From Bacillus sp. X1(2014) (GTDB lineage: Bacteria > Bacillota > Bacilli > Bacillales_B > DSM-18226): a stretch of 64,000 nucleotides of DNA. Below the pieces are notes generated by a model. It searched no databases. It was given only the letters and a program-made list of their open reading frames with translations, and was not told the DNA's origin. This document shows, piece by piece, positions 44,491 to 53,416 of this stretch. The position numbers and the translations under genes are program-made. Position 1 is the first letter of the stretch. Each line of letters starts with the position of its first letter. Where the stretch lies: contig NZ_VEED01000004.1 of NCBI RefSeq assembly GCF_007678255.1, positions 62,001 to 126,000 of the forward strand, in the 5' to 3' direction.

Positions 44491-44522
44491 ACGACATCGA
44501 AAAATTCGACGTCGTTTTTGTT
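44491..44522. terminator. Bidirectional hairpin between divergent genes
   Basis: aacgacatcga/tcgacgtcgtt stem with T runs on both strands. It lies between two divergently transcribed genes, where no transcript should end, so it may insulate them or end an unseen RNA. Confidence 0.6.
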
Positions 44523-44649
44523 ATTCGACAAATGATTTCATTTCGATGTAACTAAACTGTAAAACTAAACTCTCCTAATTGTAATACTAATCTATTATTT
44601 CCATTCATAGTAATAGATTTATCGATAGCTAACTAGGAGGACTAGAAAA

Positions 44650-45261
44650 ATGAAAAATCTTACCATTGTATTTCTATTACTCACGTCACTATTATTTGCT
44701 TCCCCTGCTTTTGCTTTTCCGATTAAACAAGGGGACACGCTGTCAAATAGTTTAAAAGTACATAAATTAAATCAAAAAGAGATTGGAGCAGTCTCTCTAC
44801 ATAATGATGAATTTGATCTGCTTTCTATTCGGGTGAAAGCTGCTACTATAAAACATCATACTACTAGTGAATCCCCCAAAAAAGACTCTATTAAATTACG
44901 TCTCTCAAGCAATGAAATAGACCTGCTCGCTAGGTTGGTTCGTGCGGAGGCACAGACGGAACCTTACGAAGGAAAAATTGCGGTGGCTTGTGTGGTGCTT
45001 AATAGAGTTGAAAGCAAAAAATTTCCGGACACCATAAAAAAAGTCATTTATGGCCCTGGTCAATTTCAACCTGTTCAAAATGGTGAAATCAACAAGCCAG
45101 CTGATAAGGAATCTATCAAAGCTGTTAAAGCAGCATTATCTGAAAAACGCCAACTTGCACCAGGAGCATTATTTTTCTATAACCCGGCGATCGCAACAAG
45201 TCGGTGGCTCGATTCAAGAAAAACAACAATGGTTATTGGACGACATGTCTTTAAAAAATAG
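44650..45261 (+). CDS. SleB-like cell wall hydrolase, secreted
   Basis: A 203-aa secreted protein with a signal peptide (cleavage near AFA-FP, residues 20-21), a spacer and a C-terminal hydrolase_2 domain of the SleB/CwlJ type (LLARLVRAEAQTEPYEGKIAVACVVLNRVESKKFP across about 98-131, then VIYGPGQFQPV and APGALFFYNP). SleB is a lytic transglycosylase acting on muramic-lactam cortex during spore germination; the Glu in RAEAQ is the catalytic residue. It lacks the peptidoglycan-binding repeat of true SleB and lies without ypeB, so it is a paralogue. ATG 44650 follows AGGAGG. Confidence 0.85.
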   Translation: MKNLTIVFLLLTSLLFASPAFAFPIKQGDTLSNSLKVHKLNQKEIGAVSLHNDEFDLLSIRVKAATIKHHTTSESPKKDSIKLRLSSNEIDLLARLVRAEAQTEPYEGKIAVACVVLNRVESKKFPDTIKKVIYGPGQFQPVQNGEINKPADKESIKAVKAALSEKRQLAPGALFFYNPAIATSRWLDSRKTTMVIGRHVFKK

Positions 45262-45306
45262 AGGGAAATTTCACCTCCAGAAGCGAGTAACACCAATTTT
45301 TGACTT

Positions 45307-45419
45307 TTAATCATTGGAAGTAACGCCAGAACTTGTACTCTCAGCAATAACCGTATCGCCTTGAAATATATAGGTAAATAAGCATAGTCCTGTTTCTTTG
45401 CTTCAAGAGCTGCATTCAT
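45307..45419 (-). pseudogene. Small frameshifted gene with strong ribosome binding site
   Basis: ATG 45419 follows AAAAGGAG and opens MNAALEAKKQDYAYLPIY. In that frame the sequence becomes an unlikely leucine-rich string that runs into sleB. The neighbouring frame gives the polar QGDTVIAESTSSGVTSND and stops at 45307. One indel near 45360 would restore a protein of about 37 aa. Family not recognised. It is convergent with the SleB-like gene. Confidence 0.4.
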
Positions 45420-45528
45420 GATTAAGCAGCTCCTTTTAATTCATTAGAATCTTTTTGTAAAATCAATAGCCTAACTGAAAATAACTTATTTCCATTGGTT
45501 GCAAGATAAACTACGCATTCGAGATATA

Positions 45529-45927
45529 TTAGAAAAAAAATGCATCTAAAGCATATTGACCGGGACCAACTAAAGCTATACCAATAGCTACTGAAAGCAA
45601 AGTTAAATTGTATTCATATCCATTAGCTGTTGACCATAATCCATTCGGCGCATGAACCTTAATAATCGCCATTGCCATAGTCCCCGCAATCAAAATTCCT
45701 GCAAGTGGTGTTAATAATCCTAAAGTAAACAATAGTCCCCCTATAAGTTCTGCTAACCCTGCAAAAAGAGCCATGGTTACTCCTGGTTTCATGCCAATGG
45801 ATTCAAACCATCCACCGGTTCCTTTTAATCCATAACCACCGAACCAGCCAAATAATTTTTGAGCGCCATGACCCACAAATAGTAAACCAATTACCAAACG
45901 AATGATTAATAAACCAATATTTATCAT
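45529..45927 (-). CDS. DoxX family membrane protein (MhqP-like)
   Basis: A 132-aa protein with four helices and the DoxX pattern (LLIIRLVIGLLFVGHGAQKLFGWFGGYG, then ESIGMKPG and MALFAGLAELIGGLL). Family members sit in respiratory or quinone/catechol stress systems; MhqP of B. subtilis belongs here and is repressed by MhqR. The operator upstream matches that of the neighbouring MarR gene, which supports the MhqP-type role. ATG 45927 follows AAGGAGG. Confidence 0.85.
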   Translation of the reverse strand: MINIGLLIIRLVIGLLFVGHGAQKLFGWFGGYGLKGTGGWFESIGMKPGVTMALFAGLAELIGGLLFTLGLLTPLAGILIAGTMAMAIIKVHAPNGLWSTANGYEYNLTLLSVAIGIALVGPGQYALDAFFF

Positions 45928-45953
45928 GTTAAAATCCTCCTTATGTTTATTTG

Positions 45954-45967
45954 TCTCGAATTCGAGA
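45954..45967. promoter_or_regulatory. MhqR-type operator upstream of the DoxX gene
   Basis: tctcgaa/ttcgaga perfect palindrome, extended by G/T-A context, closely like the ATCTCGAATTCGAGAT sequence known for MhqR in B. subtilis. Confidence 0.8.
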
Positions 45968-45991
45968 TAATGTATTAAAAAAAATGAGAGT

Positions 45992-46414
45992 TTAAACTTT
46001 ATTCCTTACTTTTTTCAAAAGTTGCACTAATGTCTCTGCCTCATCAGATTCCAATGAATCAAACATTTGATTAACACACTCATGATATTTCGGCATGATA
46101 TCATTCATTAATTCATTTCCATCATCAGTTAATCTAACATGTATCATACGGCGATCTTCTGGACAGGCATTTCTGCTTAATAAACCTCTTTGTTCTAGCT
46201 TATCTATAACATAGGTCATCGAACCACTTGAGACCAATATGCAATTTCCAATTTGTTGAATCGTTTGTTTCCCTTTTTGATAAAGTACCTCTAAAACAGA
46301 AAATTCCGTAATTCCGAGCTTATTTTTTGCCATTTCCTCCTTTATTCGATCATGAATTGATTTAGATGTTTGCATTAATATCAGAAAGGGCAAATTATTG
46401 CATTTCCTCTCCAT
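45992..46414 (-). CDS. MarR family repressor (MhqR-like)
   Basis: A 140-aa MarR winged-helix protein. The stretch GITEFSVLEVLYQKGKQTIQQIG followed by SSGSMTYVIDKLEQRGLLSR closely parallels MhqR, the catechol/2-methylhydroquinone-responsive repressor. The wing is CPEDRRMIHVRLTDDG. It lies directly upstream of the DoxX gene on the same strand, and both have the same palindrome in front. ATG 46414 follows GGGGGTG. MhqR is redox-insensitive and responds to quinone-type ligands; whether this one does is inference. Confidence 0.85.
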   Translation of the reverse strand: MERKCNNLPFLILMQTSKSIHDRIKEEMAKNKLGITEFSVLEVLYQKGKQTIQQIGNCILVSSGSMTYVIDKLEQRGLLSRNACPEDRRMIHVRLTDDGNELMNDIMPKYHECVNQMFDSLESDEAETLVQLLKKVRNKV

Positions 46415-46446
46415 TAATTTCACCCCCACAAAACCTTGAATTAAAA

Positions 46447-46464
46447 TATCTTGAATACAAGATA
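46447..46464. promoter_or_regulatory. MhqR-type operator upstream of the marR gene
   Basis: tatcttg-aata-caagata, a perfect inverted repeat sharing the ATCT.GAAT.C.AGAT pattern of the DoxX operator; it suggests autoregulation. Confidence 0.8.
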
Positions 46465-46549
46465 ATGATAATATTTTTTATCTTTGGTGTCAATCATTTT
46501 TTGTATGACGATTCCCGTTAGAATTATCTTTATTTCCTTTTTTTATTAA

Positions 46550-46582
46550 AAAAAGCCCTAATTCCAACGGGAAATAGGGCTA
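46550..46582 (-). terminator. Terminator of the PYROXD2-like gene
   Basis: agccctatttcc / ggaattagggct hairpin followed by TTTTTTT on the minus strand, about 25 bases after the stop. Confidence 0.85.
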
Positions 46583-46605
46583 CATTAACATTTTCTCATA
46601 AAAAT

Positions 46606-48183
46606 TTATTGCGAGAGTAACTTCTGGGCAACTATATAGCCAGATCCGCCATTCACACCGTGTCCAGGCCAGGTAGCAGCACCGAGCATATACACATTTG
46701 GAATAGCTGTCTGATGACCCGGCTGCCCTGGTAATGGTCTAAACAGATAACTTTGCGCCAAATCGTGTGCACCGCCGTATGGATCCCCCGGTCCAGAGTT
46801 CGGGTTATACTTGGCAATGGTGTCAGGGGTGACGACAGATTTTCCGATTACCGCACTAGGGATGTTTGGAATATGTTTGCTCACCACATTTAGCACACGT
46901 TCTGTAAACCGCTCCGTTAAATCTTCCGTCCATGTACCATCGCCCACTTCGATGAGGCCTGCAGCATCCCCTCGCGGACGGATTGGAACTTCCAGCACTT
47001 GTACCCGCATGATCGCTTTTCCTTCCGGAGCACGTGTTGGATCGAGGTTCGTAGAGCAGTCAACCGTAAAAGTTGGGTTTGATGGGAGTAAATCGGCCGC
47101 TCCTTGGGCTATTGCCAGTGTAAACCCGTCTAGTCCATCGGTAAGATGAGGCTGCCCGACACGGTTAAACCGTTCATCTGGCCATCTTGGCGGTTCATTC
47201 AATGCTAAATGAATTTGAACACAGCCTCGGCCATATCGATACTGTTTCGCTTGTAACCGAAGTGGAGGTGAAATCTCCGTATCAGCGAGTAGCGAAAGAT
47301 AGAGTTGATCGGGTGTGGTGGAAGCCACAACTGCCTGCTTGGCACGGTATTTTTTCCCCTTGGCTGTTCGTACGCCAATCGCCCGGCCGTTCTCGACTAA
47401 GATCCGCTCGACGTGAGTGTGGGTAAGAATCTCGCCGCCTTGATCCTTTATCAGCTGTGCCAAAGCTTGAACGAGTTTCTCACTACCTCCCTCCGGTGTC
47501 GGCATTCCGCCGCCCATCAATGCCATCACTGTAAGCGGCACCCAAATTCCGCTGCCGACTTCATCTGGTGTACGGCCAAGATGTGTGACCCAAGAGGCCA
47601 GCATTGCGCTGGTCACAGGGGATTTCAGAGAACTGACTGTGTTGCGTGCTGTTGAAACTAAGGATGCTGCGAAAGGCGAAAAGCCCGCCCCGCCACCTTC
47701 GTGTAGCAAGCGCTGCAGAATCGGTGCAGCTTCATGGCTTGAGAGATCCATATTGAATAATCCAAATACATCGTTGACATATGGATTTAACTGTTCAAAC
47801 ATACCTGCCAGCCCGGCGCCATCACCAGGAGCCAAACGTTCTACTTCAGTGATTAGCTCCTCAAATGAACTAGGTAGGACGGCTGTTCGTCCATCTTCCA
47901 TCGAAACACCTGTCGGCAGGTTCGTATTTAAATAACGAAGTCCACGTGCTTCCAGATCCTCCTTTAACTCAGCATAAGCGGGTCCCGTCGTAAATAGCGG
48001 ATGGGCAGCCGCATATACATCATGTTTAAATCCTGGTAGTGTCAGTTCTTCCGTCCGCAAAAATCCGCCCGGTCGATCATTTTTTTCTAATACTAGAACA
48101 CTGCGACCTGCACGCGTTAAATAGGCAGCGGTAATTAAAGCGTTATGGCCGCTGCCAATAATAATAACATCATAATTTCCCAT
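46606..48183 (-). CDS. FAD-dependent oxidoreductase of the phytoene desaturase/PYROXD2 type
   Basis: A 525-aa flavoprotein with the N-terminal dinucleotide-binding motif (VIIIGSGHNALITAAYLTRAG, beginning at residue 6) and the adjacent ERNDRPGG-like EKNDRPGGFLRTEE. It has a C-terminal VYMLGAATWPGHGVNGGSGY motif for FAD, typical for the PYROXD2/CrtI-related group. Carotenoid genes are absent, so the substrate is unknown. The gene is visibly richer in G and C than its neighbours and uses GCC/GGC/CTG codons more freely, so it may have arrived by transfer. ATG 48183 follows AAAGGAGAG. It lies beside the purine catabolic genes but is separated by a terminator. Confidence 0.85.
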   Translation of the reverse strand: MGNYDVIIIGSGHNALITAAYLTRAGRSVLVLEKNDRPGGFLRTEELTLPGFKHDVYAAAHPLFTTGPAYAELKEDLEARGLRYLNTNLPTGVSMEDGRTAVLPSSFEELITEVERLAPGDGAGLAGMFEQLNPYVNDVFGLFNMDLSSHEAAPILQRLLHEGGGAGFSPFAASLVSTARNTVSSLKSPVTSAMLASWVTHLGRTPDEVGSGIWVPLTVMALMGGGMPTPEGGSEKLVQALAQLIKDQGGEILTHTHVERILVENGRAIGVRTAKGKKYRAKQAVVASTTPDQLYLSLLADTEISPPLRLQAKQYRYGRGCVQIHLALNEPPRWPDERFNRVGQPHLTDGLDGFTLAIAQGAADLLPSNPTFTVDCSTNLDPTRAPEGKAIMRVQVLEVPIRPRGDAAGLIEVGDGTWTEDLTERFTERVLNVVSKHIPNIPSAVIGKSVVTPDTIAKYNPNSGPGDPYGGAHDLAQSYLFRPLPGQPGHQTAIPNVYMLGAATWPGHGVNGGSGYIVAQKLLSQ

Positions 48184-48324
48184 TATATCTCTCCTTTTAG
48201 ATATTCAAGCCCTACCTATGGAAAAGGATATTCTGGTTTCTGGATAGTAAGTACTAAATCTAGTATATTTTTCAAAATTTTTATAATCATTAACTACTAT
48301 GTTTATTAGAAAACCTAGCTTTAT

Positions 48325-48372
48325 GAAAAAAAGGTACCGCTCCCCATTTTCTGAACAAAAAGGATCGGTACC
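48325..48372 (-). terminator. Terminator of pucG
   Basis: ggtaccg/cggtacc stem with a long loop and a TTTTTTT tail on the minus strand, just after the pucG stop. Confidence 0.75.
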
Positions 48373-48385
48373 CTAGTATTCTTCT

Positions 48386-49636
48386 CTACTTCAACACTAA
48401 CATACGATTCTCTACTGCATAGACATCCAGCGCAGCCTGTAATGCTTGTCCACGATTTACGTTTACTCCGTGACGAATCAACACCGCTTCTAATCCACCA
48501 AGAACAGACAATACATTTTCTTGACGGCAGCTATATCCCATCGTTCCGATTCGCCAAATTTTCCCGTGGAGCGGTCCAAAGGAGGAAGCAATTTCAATAC
48601 TAAAGGCATCGAGCAGCATTTTCCGAACCGATTCTCCGTCCACCCCGCTTGGAATTTCTACGCAGGTGACACATGGCAGTTTATGCTCGGCATCGCCAAA
48701 TAGCTGCAAACCCATCGCCTCAAGCCCTGTAACTAACGCGGTTTCGTGATATTTATGGCGTTTAAATCGCTGCTCTAGTCCTTCCTCTAACACTAAGCGA
48801 AGTCCCTCGTACAGAGCGTAAATCATTGAAGTGGCCTCGGTATGATGATTGAGTCTTCTGGGACCCCAATAATCCTGGAGCATGCTTAAATCAAAATAAT
48901 TGCTGGCAATCGGATGGCTGCTGCGGGAATAGAGAAGATCCTCCTCTGTTGCGATCCCGCGTTCAACCTTTTTACGGGCCTTCAAAATACTTTCAATTCG
49001 TTCATTAAAGGTAATTGGTGCCATCCCAGATGGAACCGACAAGCATTTTTGGGTACCACCAATTAAACCGTCAATGCACCATTCATCGGTTTTGACTTCT
49101 ACACCACCGATGGAAGCGACCGCATCCACCACGAGCAATACGTCCTGCTCACGGCATGCTTGCCCAATCTCTTTCAGCGGCTGCATTCGACCGGTGGATG
49201 TCTCGCCATGAACAATCGCCAGAATTTTCGGCGCAACCCGCTCCATTTCTTCAATTACCGTTTGTGGATCAAACACCTCTCCCCACGGACACTCGATCGT
49301 ATACACTTCCGCACCATATCTTTCACAGATCTCCACTAATAAATGGCCGAATCTCCCAAAAATCGGCACAAGGACCCGGTCCCCTGGTTCGATGATACTG
49401 CAAAGGATCGCTTCATTTCCGGAACGGGATGTGCCATCAATGGGAAATGCCCAGCGATTTTTCGTTTGGAAAACTTGCCGAAGCATTTCCATGACTTGGT
49501 TCATAATATTTGTAAAAGCAGGATCGAATTGACCTAAGATAGGTGTGCTCATCGAACGTAATACTCTAGGGTCGACTTCCACGGGCCCGGGGGTCATAAT
49601 CGTTCTCGTTGGGGTATGCAACTCAGAAAAAGCCAT
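48386..49636 (-). CDS. pucG: (S)-ureidoglycine-glyoxylate aminotransferase
   Basis: A 416-aa class V PLP aminotransferase with K197 (GGTQKCLS) as the Schiff-base lysine, D171 (VVDAVAS) and the MTPGPVEVDPRVL start. It resembles the alanine-glyoxylate aminotransferase family to which PucG belongs. In B. subtilis PucG converts ureidoglycine and glyoxylate to glycine and oxalurate, late in purine ring degradation. The assignment is supported by pucF 13 bases upstream and the divergent pucR. ATG 49636 follows GGAGTGG. Confidence 0.9.
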   Translation of the reverse strand: MAFSELHTPTRTIMTPGPVEVDPRVLRSMSTPILGQFDPAFTNIMNQVMEMLRQVFQTKNRWAFPIDGTSRSGNEAILCSIIEPGDRVLVPIFGRFGHLLVEICERYGAEVYTIECPWGEVFDPQTVIEEMERVAPKILAIVHGETSTGRMQPLKEIGQACREQDVLLVVDAVASIGGVEVKTDEWCIDGLIGGTQKCLSVPSGMAPITFNERIESILKARKKVERGIATEEDLLYSRSSHPIASNYFDLSMLQDYWGPRRLNHHTEATSMIYALYEGLRLVLEEGLEQRFKRHKYHETALVTGLEAMGLQLFGDAEHKLPCVTCVEIPSGVDGESVRKMLLDAFSIEIASSFGPLHGKIWRIGTMGYSCRQENVLSVLGGLEAVLIRHGVNVNRGQALQAALDVYAVENRMLVLK

Positions 49637-49649
49637 CTCTAACCACTCC

Positions 49650-50891
49650 TTAATATGCTAGTTTATATAAAACTTCAGTTAATAGATCAATTCCTGTTTC
49701 TAAATCTTCTAAACTCGTAAATTCTTTTGGTGAATGGCTGATACCCTTTTGACTTGGAACAAATAATAATGAGGTGGCACATTTCGTACCAAAAACTTGG
49801 GAATCATGCCCTGCTCCTGAGATCATGTCTTGGTAACGATAATTTTTCCGCTCTGCAATTTCACGAGCCCACTCACACATCTCCACGTCCATCTTTACTG
49901 GCTTAACATCCATCCATTGGGTGATCGCCACTTCCATTTGTAAACTTTCGCTGAATCGTTTAAATTCTGTGAAGATCTCGTTACAATATTGATCAATAAC
50001 CTCTTCCTGATGATGGCGAACATCCAGGCTAAACTCTACCTCACCAGCGACTACATTCGGCACATTCGGTTTCACATGAAATCTTCCAACCGTTGCCACT
50101 AGTACAGGGTCGACCTGTTTTGCTTTTTCCGTTAAAAAAGAAATAAAATGGGAAGCAGTAGTAACTGCATCTTTCCGATAGGACATCGGGGTCGTCCCTG
50201 CGTGGTTACTTTCTCCCTTGATGTGAATGGTGTAACGGCGTTGACCGACAATATGAGTCACGATTCCCACCTGATTCTGATTTTTCTCAAGAACCATCCC
50301 TTGTTCTATATGAATCTCAACAAAACGTTCCACATCATCGCGAACGGGAGACGAATACTTTTCAGGATCAAATCCCGCTTCTTTCATCGCTACTAAGAAT
50401 GGAACCCCCTCTGAGTCTTTCACCTCTTTTACCCGGTCAAGGTTGTAGGTACCACAGATATTTCTTGACCCCCAAAAGGTAAGGGGAAAACGACTCCCTT
50501 CTTCTTCACATAGAGAGACCACTTCTATCGTTTTCTTTGGGTATCCATATGCTTGAAAAAGCCTCATTACCGCAATGAAACTGGCAAGAATTCCATAAGC
50601 ACCATCGTATTTTCCGCCATCGATAACCGTATCAACGTGAGAGCCGGTCAAGATTGTCTTCCCATTTAAATCTGTCCCTTGTAATCTTCCAAATAAATTC
50701 CCGACACTGTCAAGGTACGTATGCAGTTTCGATTGTTCCATTAATCTTTTTAATGCCAGCTGCGCCTCAAGCCAGGATGGTGAATACAAAAGCCTTGTTA
50801 CTCCTCCATTTTCTGTTTCTCCAATCGAAGCAAGCCATTCAATCATTGCTCCCACCTGACCTTTTTCCAAGTTGTCTACTTGAATGGCCAT
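49650..50891 (-). CDS. pucF: Allantoate amidohydrolase
   Basis: A 413-aa M20-family metallo-amidase: metal ligands in TGSHVDTVIDGGKYDGAYG and SLCEEEGSRFPLTFWGS, substrate-binding HIEQG and GESNHAGTTPMSYRKDA, and a C-terminal SGAGHDSQVF. It hydrolyses allantoate to ureidoglycine, the substrate of PucG, so the two genes form a short pathway and an operon. I prefer ATG 50891 (GAGGAG at 8 bases) over the in-frame GTG 50900. N-carbamoyl-L-amino-acid hydrolases are close relatives; context favours allantoate. Confidence 0.9.
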   Translation of the reverse strand: MAIQVDNLEKGQVGAMIEWLASIGETENGGVTRLLYSPSWLEAQLALKRLMEQSKLHTYLDSVGNLFGRLQGTDLNGKTILTGSHVDTVIDGGKYDGAYGILASFIAVMRLFQAYGYPKKTIEVVSLCEEEGSRFPLTFWGSRNICGTYNLDRVKEVKDSEGVPFLVAMKEAGFDPEKYSSPVRDDVERFVEIHIEQGMVLEKNQNQVGIVTHIVGQRRYTIHIKGESNHAGTTPMSYRKDAVTTASHFISFLTEKAKQVDPVLVATVGRFHVKPNVPNVVAGEVEFSLDVRHHQEEVIDQYCNEIFTEFKRFSESLQMEVAITQWMDVKPVKMDVEMCEWAREIAERKNYRYQDMISGAGHDSQVFGTKCATSLLFVPSQKGISHSPKEFTSLEDLETGIDLLTEVLYKLAY

Positions 50892-51061
50892 CCACTTCAC
50901 TCCTCACCATAAATACTTATATTCCTAGTTTACAATCATTAAAAATGAACATCATTAGAGAAAACGTAGAAATTATAATAAATTTTTATGCAAATTAACT
51001 AAATCATGATAAAATAAATGAAATATTTTCAGTGTTTTGATTTTTCTCAAGGAGTGGTTTC

Positions 51062-52663
51062 ATGAAAGTAAATGAAGTTTTAACGATTCCACATTTAGCA
51101 GGAATGACGATGATCGCCGGCGAAGCTGGGACAGAACGTGAAGTGAAATTAGTCAATATGATGGATGCACCCGATATTATTCCATTCTTACATGAAAATG
51201 AATTTCTTATCACAACCGCTTATCATTTCAAAGATCAGCCCCATAAGCTAACCGAGCTGGTTCATGCGATGGCTGAACAAGGGTGTGCTGGATTAGGGAT
51301 CAAGACGAAACGCTTTCTAAATAAAGTACCAGCAGAAGCTATAAAACTGGCAAACGAGTTAGCTTTCCCCATTATTGAACTCCCCTTAGAATTATCACTT
51401 GGCGAAATTGTCAATTGTACATTACGAGCAATACTTGATCATCGAGCTGCTGAATTGACGCTTGCATTAGAGACCCACAAGCAATTTACCAAGATCATTA
51501 TGGAAGGGAAAGGGATTCAATTCTTACTTCAAGATTTATCTCAAGTGATCGGGCGGCCTGTTCAATTAATTGATCAGCATTTCAAGCCGATTTATCAACC
51601 TATCACGAACCTTGACTTTCCCGTAATTCTGGATGGTCTCAACATTCCTTTTTTGATGACTTCTCCCATTTCCATGGCAGTCCGATCCACTAAACAGAGC
51701 TGTACTTTATTCCCTGTACACATCAGTGAAAGGAAAAAAGGATTTCTTATGATTTTAGGGGAGGTGGAGAAAACCGATCATCTGATTTCATTAACGATAG
51801 AACAAGCTACTAATGTAATCTCGTTTGCACTTATGAAGGAACATGCACTACGACAGAAAGAAAGAAGTATACGAAATGATTTCTTCCTTCATTTTTCAGA
51901 CGGTACGTTTTCTTCTCAAGCGGAAATCATAGGTCGAGCAGCGGAGTTTTCATTAAAAAATAACCAGAGGTATATTTGTGCAGTTGGTAAAATCGACAGG
52001 GATGACCGTCACCCTAGCTTTACCGAGCGTCTGGAAAAAGTAGATGATATTTATGATTTTATCGAAGGAGAAGTCTCTGATATCACTCCCTGCATCCACT
52101 TTTTCACAAAAGGTGAAACCTGCATTCTTTTATTTGAAATTCAAGAAACACTCGGGGCTGCAAGTGCTTACTGTGAATCAAGCTTGCTTCAACTTCAGGA
52201 AAAAGTTTCTACTTACTTCGGGAATACGATTTCCTTTGGTGTGAGTCATGTAAGTCATACGTTTCTTGATGTTAAAAATGCATACAAAGATGCTGAAGAC
52301 GCCTTATCACAGGGACAGCTTTCAAAGAAAACAGCCTATATCCAAACATATCAAACCAAGGATGTCATGGAGTTATTGCGAATGGTCCCCCATGATGAGT
52401 TAAGAACTTTTTATACATTTGCCCTAAGCCGATTGGCAGATACAAAAGGTGAAGATGAACAGACACTGCTAGATACGTTGTCTGTCTATTTAGAGACACA
52501 CTGCCAAATTTCCGAAACAGCCAAACGGTTATATGTTCATCGGAACACGGTCATTTATCGGATTGAAAAGTGTGAGGAAATTCTCGGAAAAAGCTTAAAG
52601 GATTCAGAAACAACCATGCAAATTAGACTTGCCTTAAGGATCAGGTCCTTATTAGAAACTTGA
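51062..52663 (+). CDS. pucR: Purine catabolism regulator PucR
   Basis: A 533-aa regulator with the N-terminal PucR domain (VNEVLTIPHLAGMTMIAGEAGTEREV onward, about 1-125), a central GAF/CdaR-like region and a C-terminal PucR-type helix-turn-helix (ISETAKRLYVHRNTVIYRIEKCEEILGK, about 483-510). PucR activates ureide genes when allantoin-type intermediates appear. It diverges from pucF with about 170 bp between the starts. ATG 51062 follows AAGGAG. I did not find a perfect PucR box in the gap. Confidence 0.92.
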   Translation: MKVNEVLTIPHLAGMTMIAGEAGTEREVKLVNMMDAPDIIPFLHENEFLITTAYHFKDQPHKLTELVHAMAEQGCAGLGIKTKRFLNKVPAEAIKLANELAFPIIELPLELSLGEIVNCTLRAILDHRAAELTLALETHKQFTKIIMEGKGIQFLLQDLSQVIGRPVQLIDQHFKPIYQPITNLDFPVILDGLNIPFLMTSPISMAVRSTKQSCTLFPVHISERKKGFLMILGEVEKTDHLISLTIEQATNVISFALMKEHALRQKERSIRNDFFLHFSDGTFSSQAEIIGRAAEFSLKNNQRYICAVGKIDRDDRHPSFTERLEKVDDIYDFIEGEVSDITPCIHFFTKGETCILLFEIQETLGAASAYCESSLLQLQEKVSTYFGNTISFGVSHVSHTFLDVKNAYKDAEDALSQGQLSKKTAYIQTYQTKDVMELLRMVPHDELRTFYTFALSRLADTKGEDEQTLLDTLSVYLETHCQISETAKRLYVHRNTVIYRIEKCEEILGKSLKDSETTMQIRLALRIRSLLET

Positions 52664-52668
52664 CTTCT

Positions 52669-52697
52669 CCCCATGGATAAATCCAGGGGATTCTTTT
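52669..52697 (+). terminator. Terminator of pucR
   Basis: cccc..atggataaatcc..gggg hairpin followed by ATTCTTTTTT, 6 bases after the stop. Confidence 0.8.
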
Positions 52698-52761
52698 TTA
52701 AACTTTCCCTATCATTCATTTAAACATCCAAACCACTCTAGTTCACTTCATTTTTAGTATG

Positions 52762-53367
52762 CTAAACCCTCTTGCCTATTCGATTTCTTCTCTTCCAAAA
52801 AAAATATATGATTATTGATAGAACCAAGAAGAAGGTGATTAAATAAATACTGTATGTTGTCATAAATCGTTCAACGGTGTGCCAATTTTCGCCTAATTTT
52901 CTTCCTAGTGTGACAAAAGTAAAACTCCATATGAATGCACCAGTATAGGCGTAAATAGCAAATTTTTTAAAGGGAAAACGATTAACGGCGCCAATATAAG
53001 CGGTAAGATGCCGTACCCCGGGAATAAAATATCCAAACAATAAGAGAAAAGGCCCGAATTTTCGGAATAATTTCATGGTTCTATTCATTTTTTGTTCGGT
53101 AATGTGAATTTTCGGGCCAAACTTTTCGATTAGAGGCAACCCAAATCTATAACCAATATAGTAGCTAAGTGAAATCCCTGCTGATGCCCCAATAAAAGCA
53201 CTTACTATTGAAAATATATAGGATAATTTCCCTTGAAAAACATTGTAACCAATATAGGTTAGAAGAACCTCATCGGGTAGAGGAAGTCCTACAATACCGC
53301 CAATTAAGGCAAATATGATTCCGAAGTACCCATAATGTTCTATAAGGTAATCAATATGATTCTGCAT
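52762..53367 (-). CDS. DedA family membrane protein
   Basis: A 201-aa protein with about five helices and DedA/SNARE-assoc landmarks: GLPLPDEVLLTYIGY near the N-terminus, IGASAGISLSYYIGYRFG, and the conserved FLLLFGYFIPGVRHLTAYIGAVNRFP block (about residues 100-125). DedA proteins act as undecaprenyl-phosphate or phospholipid flippases and affect membrane potential. It has a basic C-terminus. It is separate from the gerAB remnant upstream. Confidence 0.9.
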   Translation of the reverse strand: MQNHIDYLIEHYGYFGIIFALIGGIVGLPLPDEVLLTYIGYNVFQGKLSYIFSIVSAFIGASAGISLSYYIGYRFGLPLIEKFGPKIHITEQKMNRTMKLFRKFGPFLLLFGYFIPGVRHLTAYIGAVNRFPFKKFAIYAYTGAFIWSFTFVTLGRKLGENWHTVERFMTTYSIYLITFFLVLSIIIYFFWKRRNRIGKRV

Positions 53368-53416
53368 TTTTTCATCATCCTATTTGGTAATGTCTAACCC
53401 TCAACGTTGCTATTGC

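Noticed and set aside
50900..51062. PucR box between pucF and pucR
   Set aside because: No sequence close enough to the CTTGGTTAA-type box could be pointed out; regulation is inferred from gene order only.
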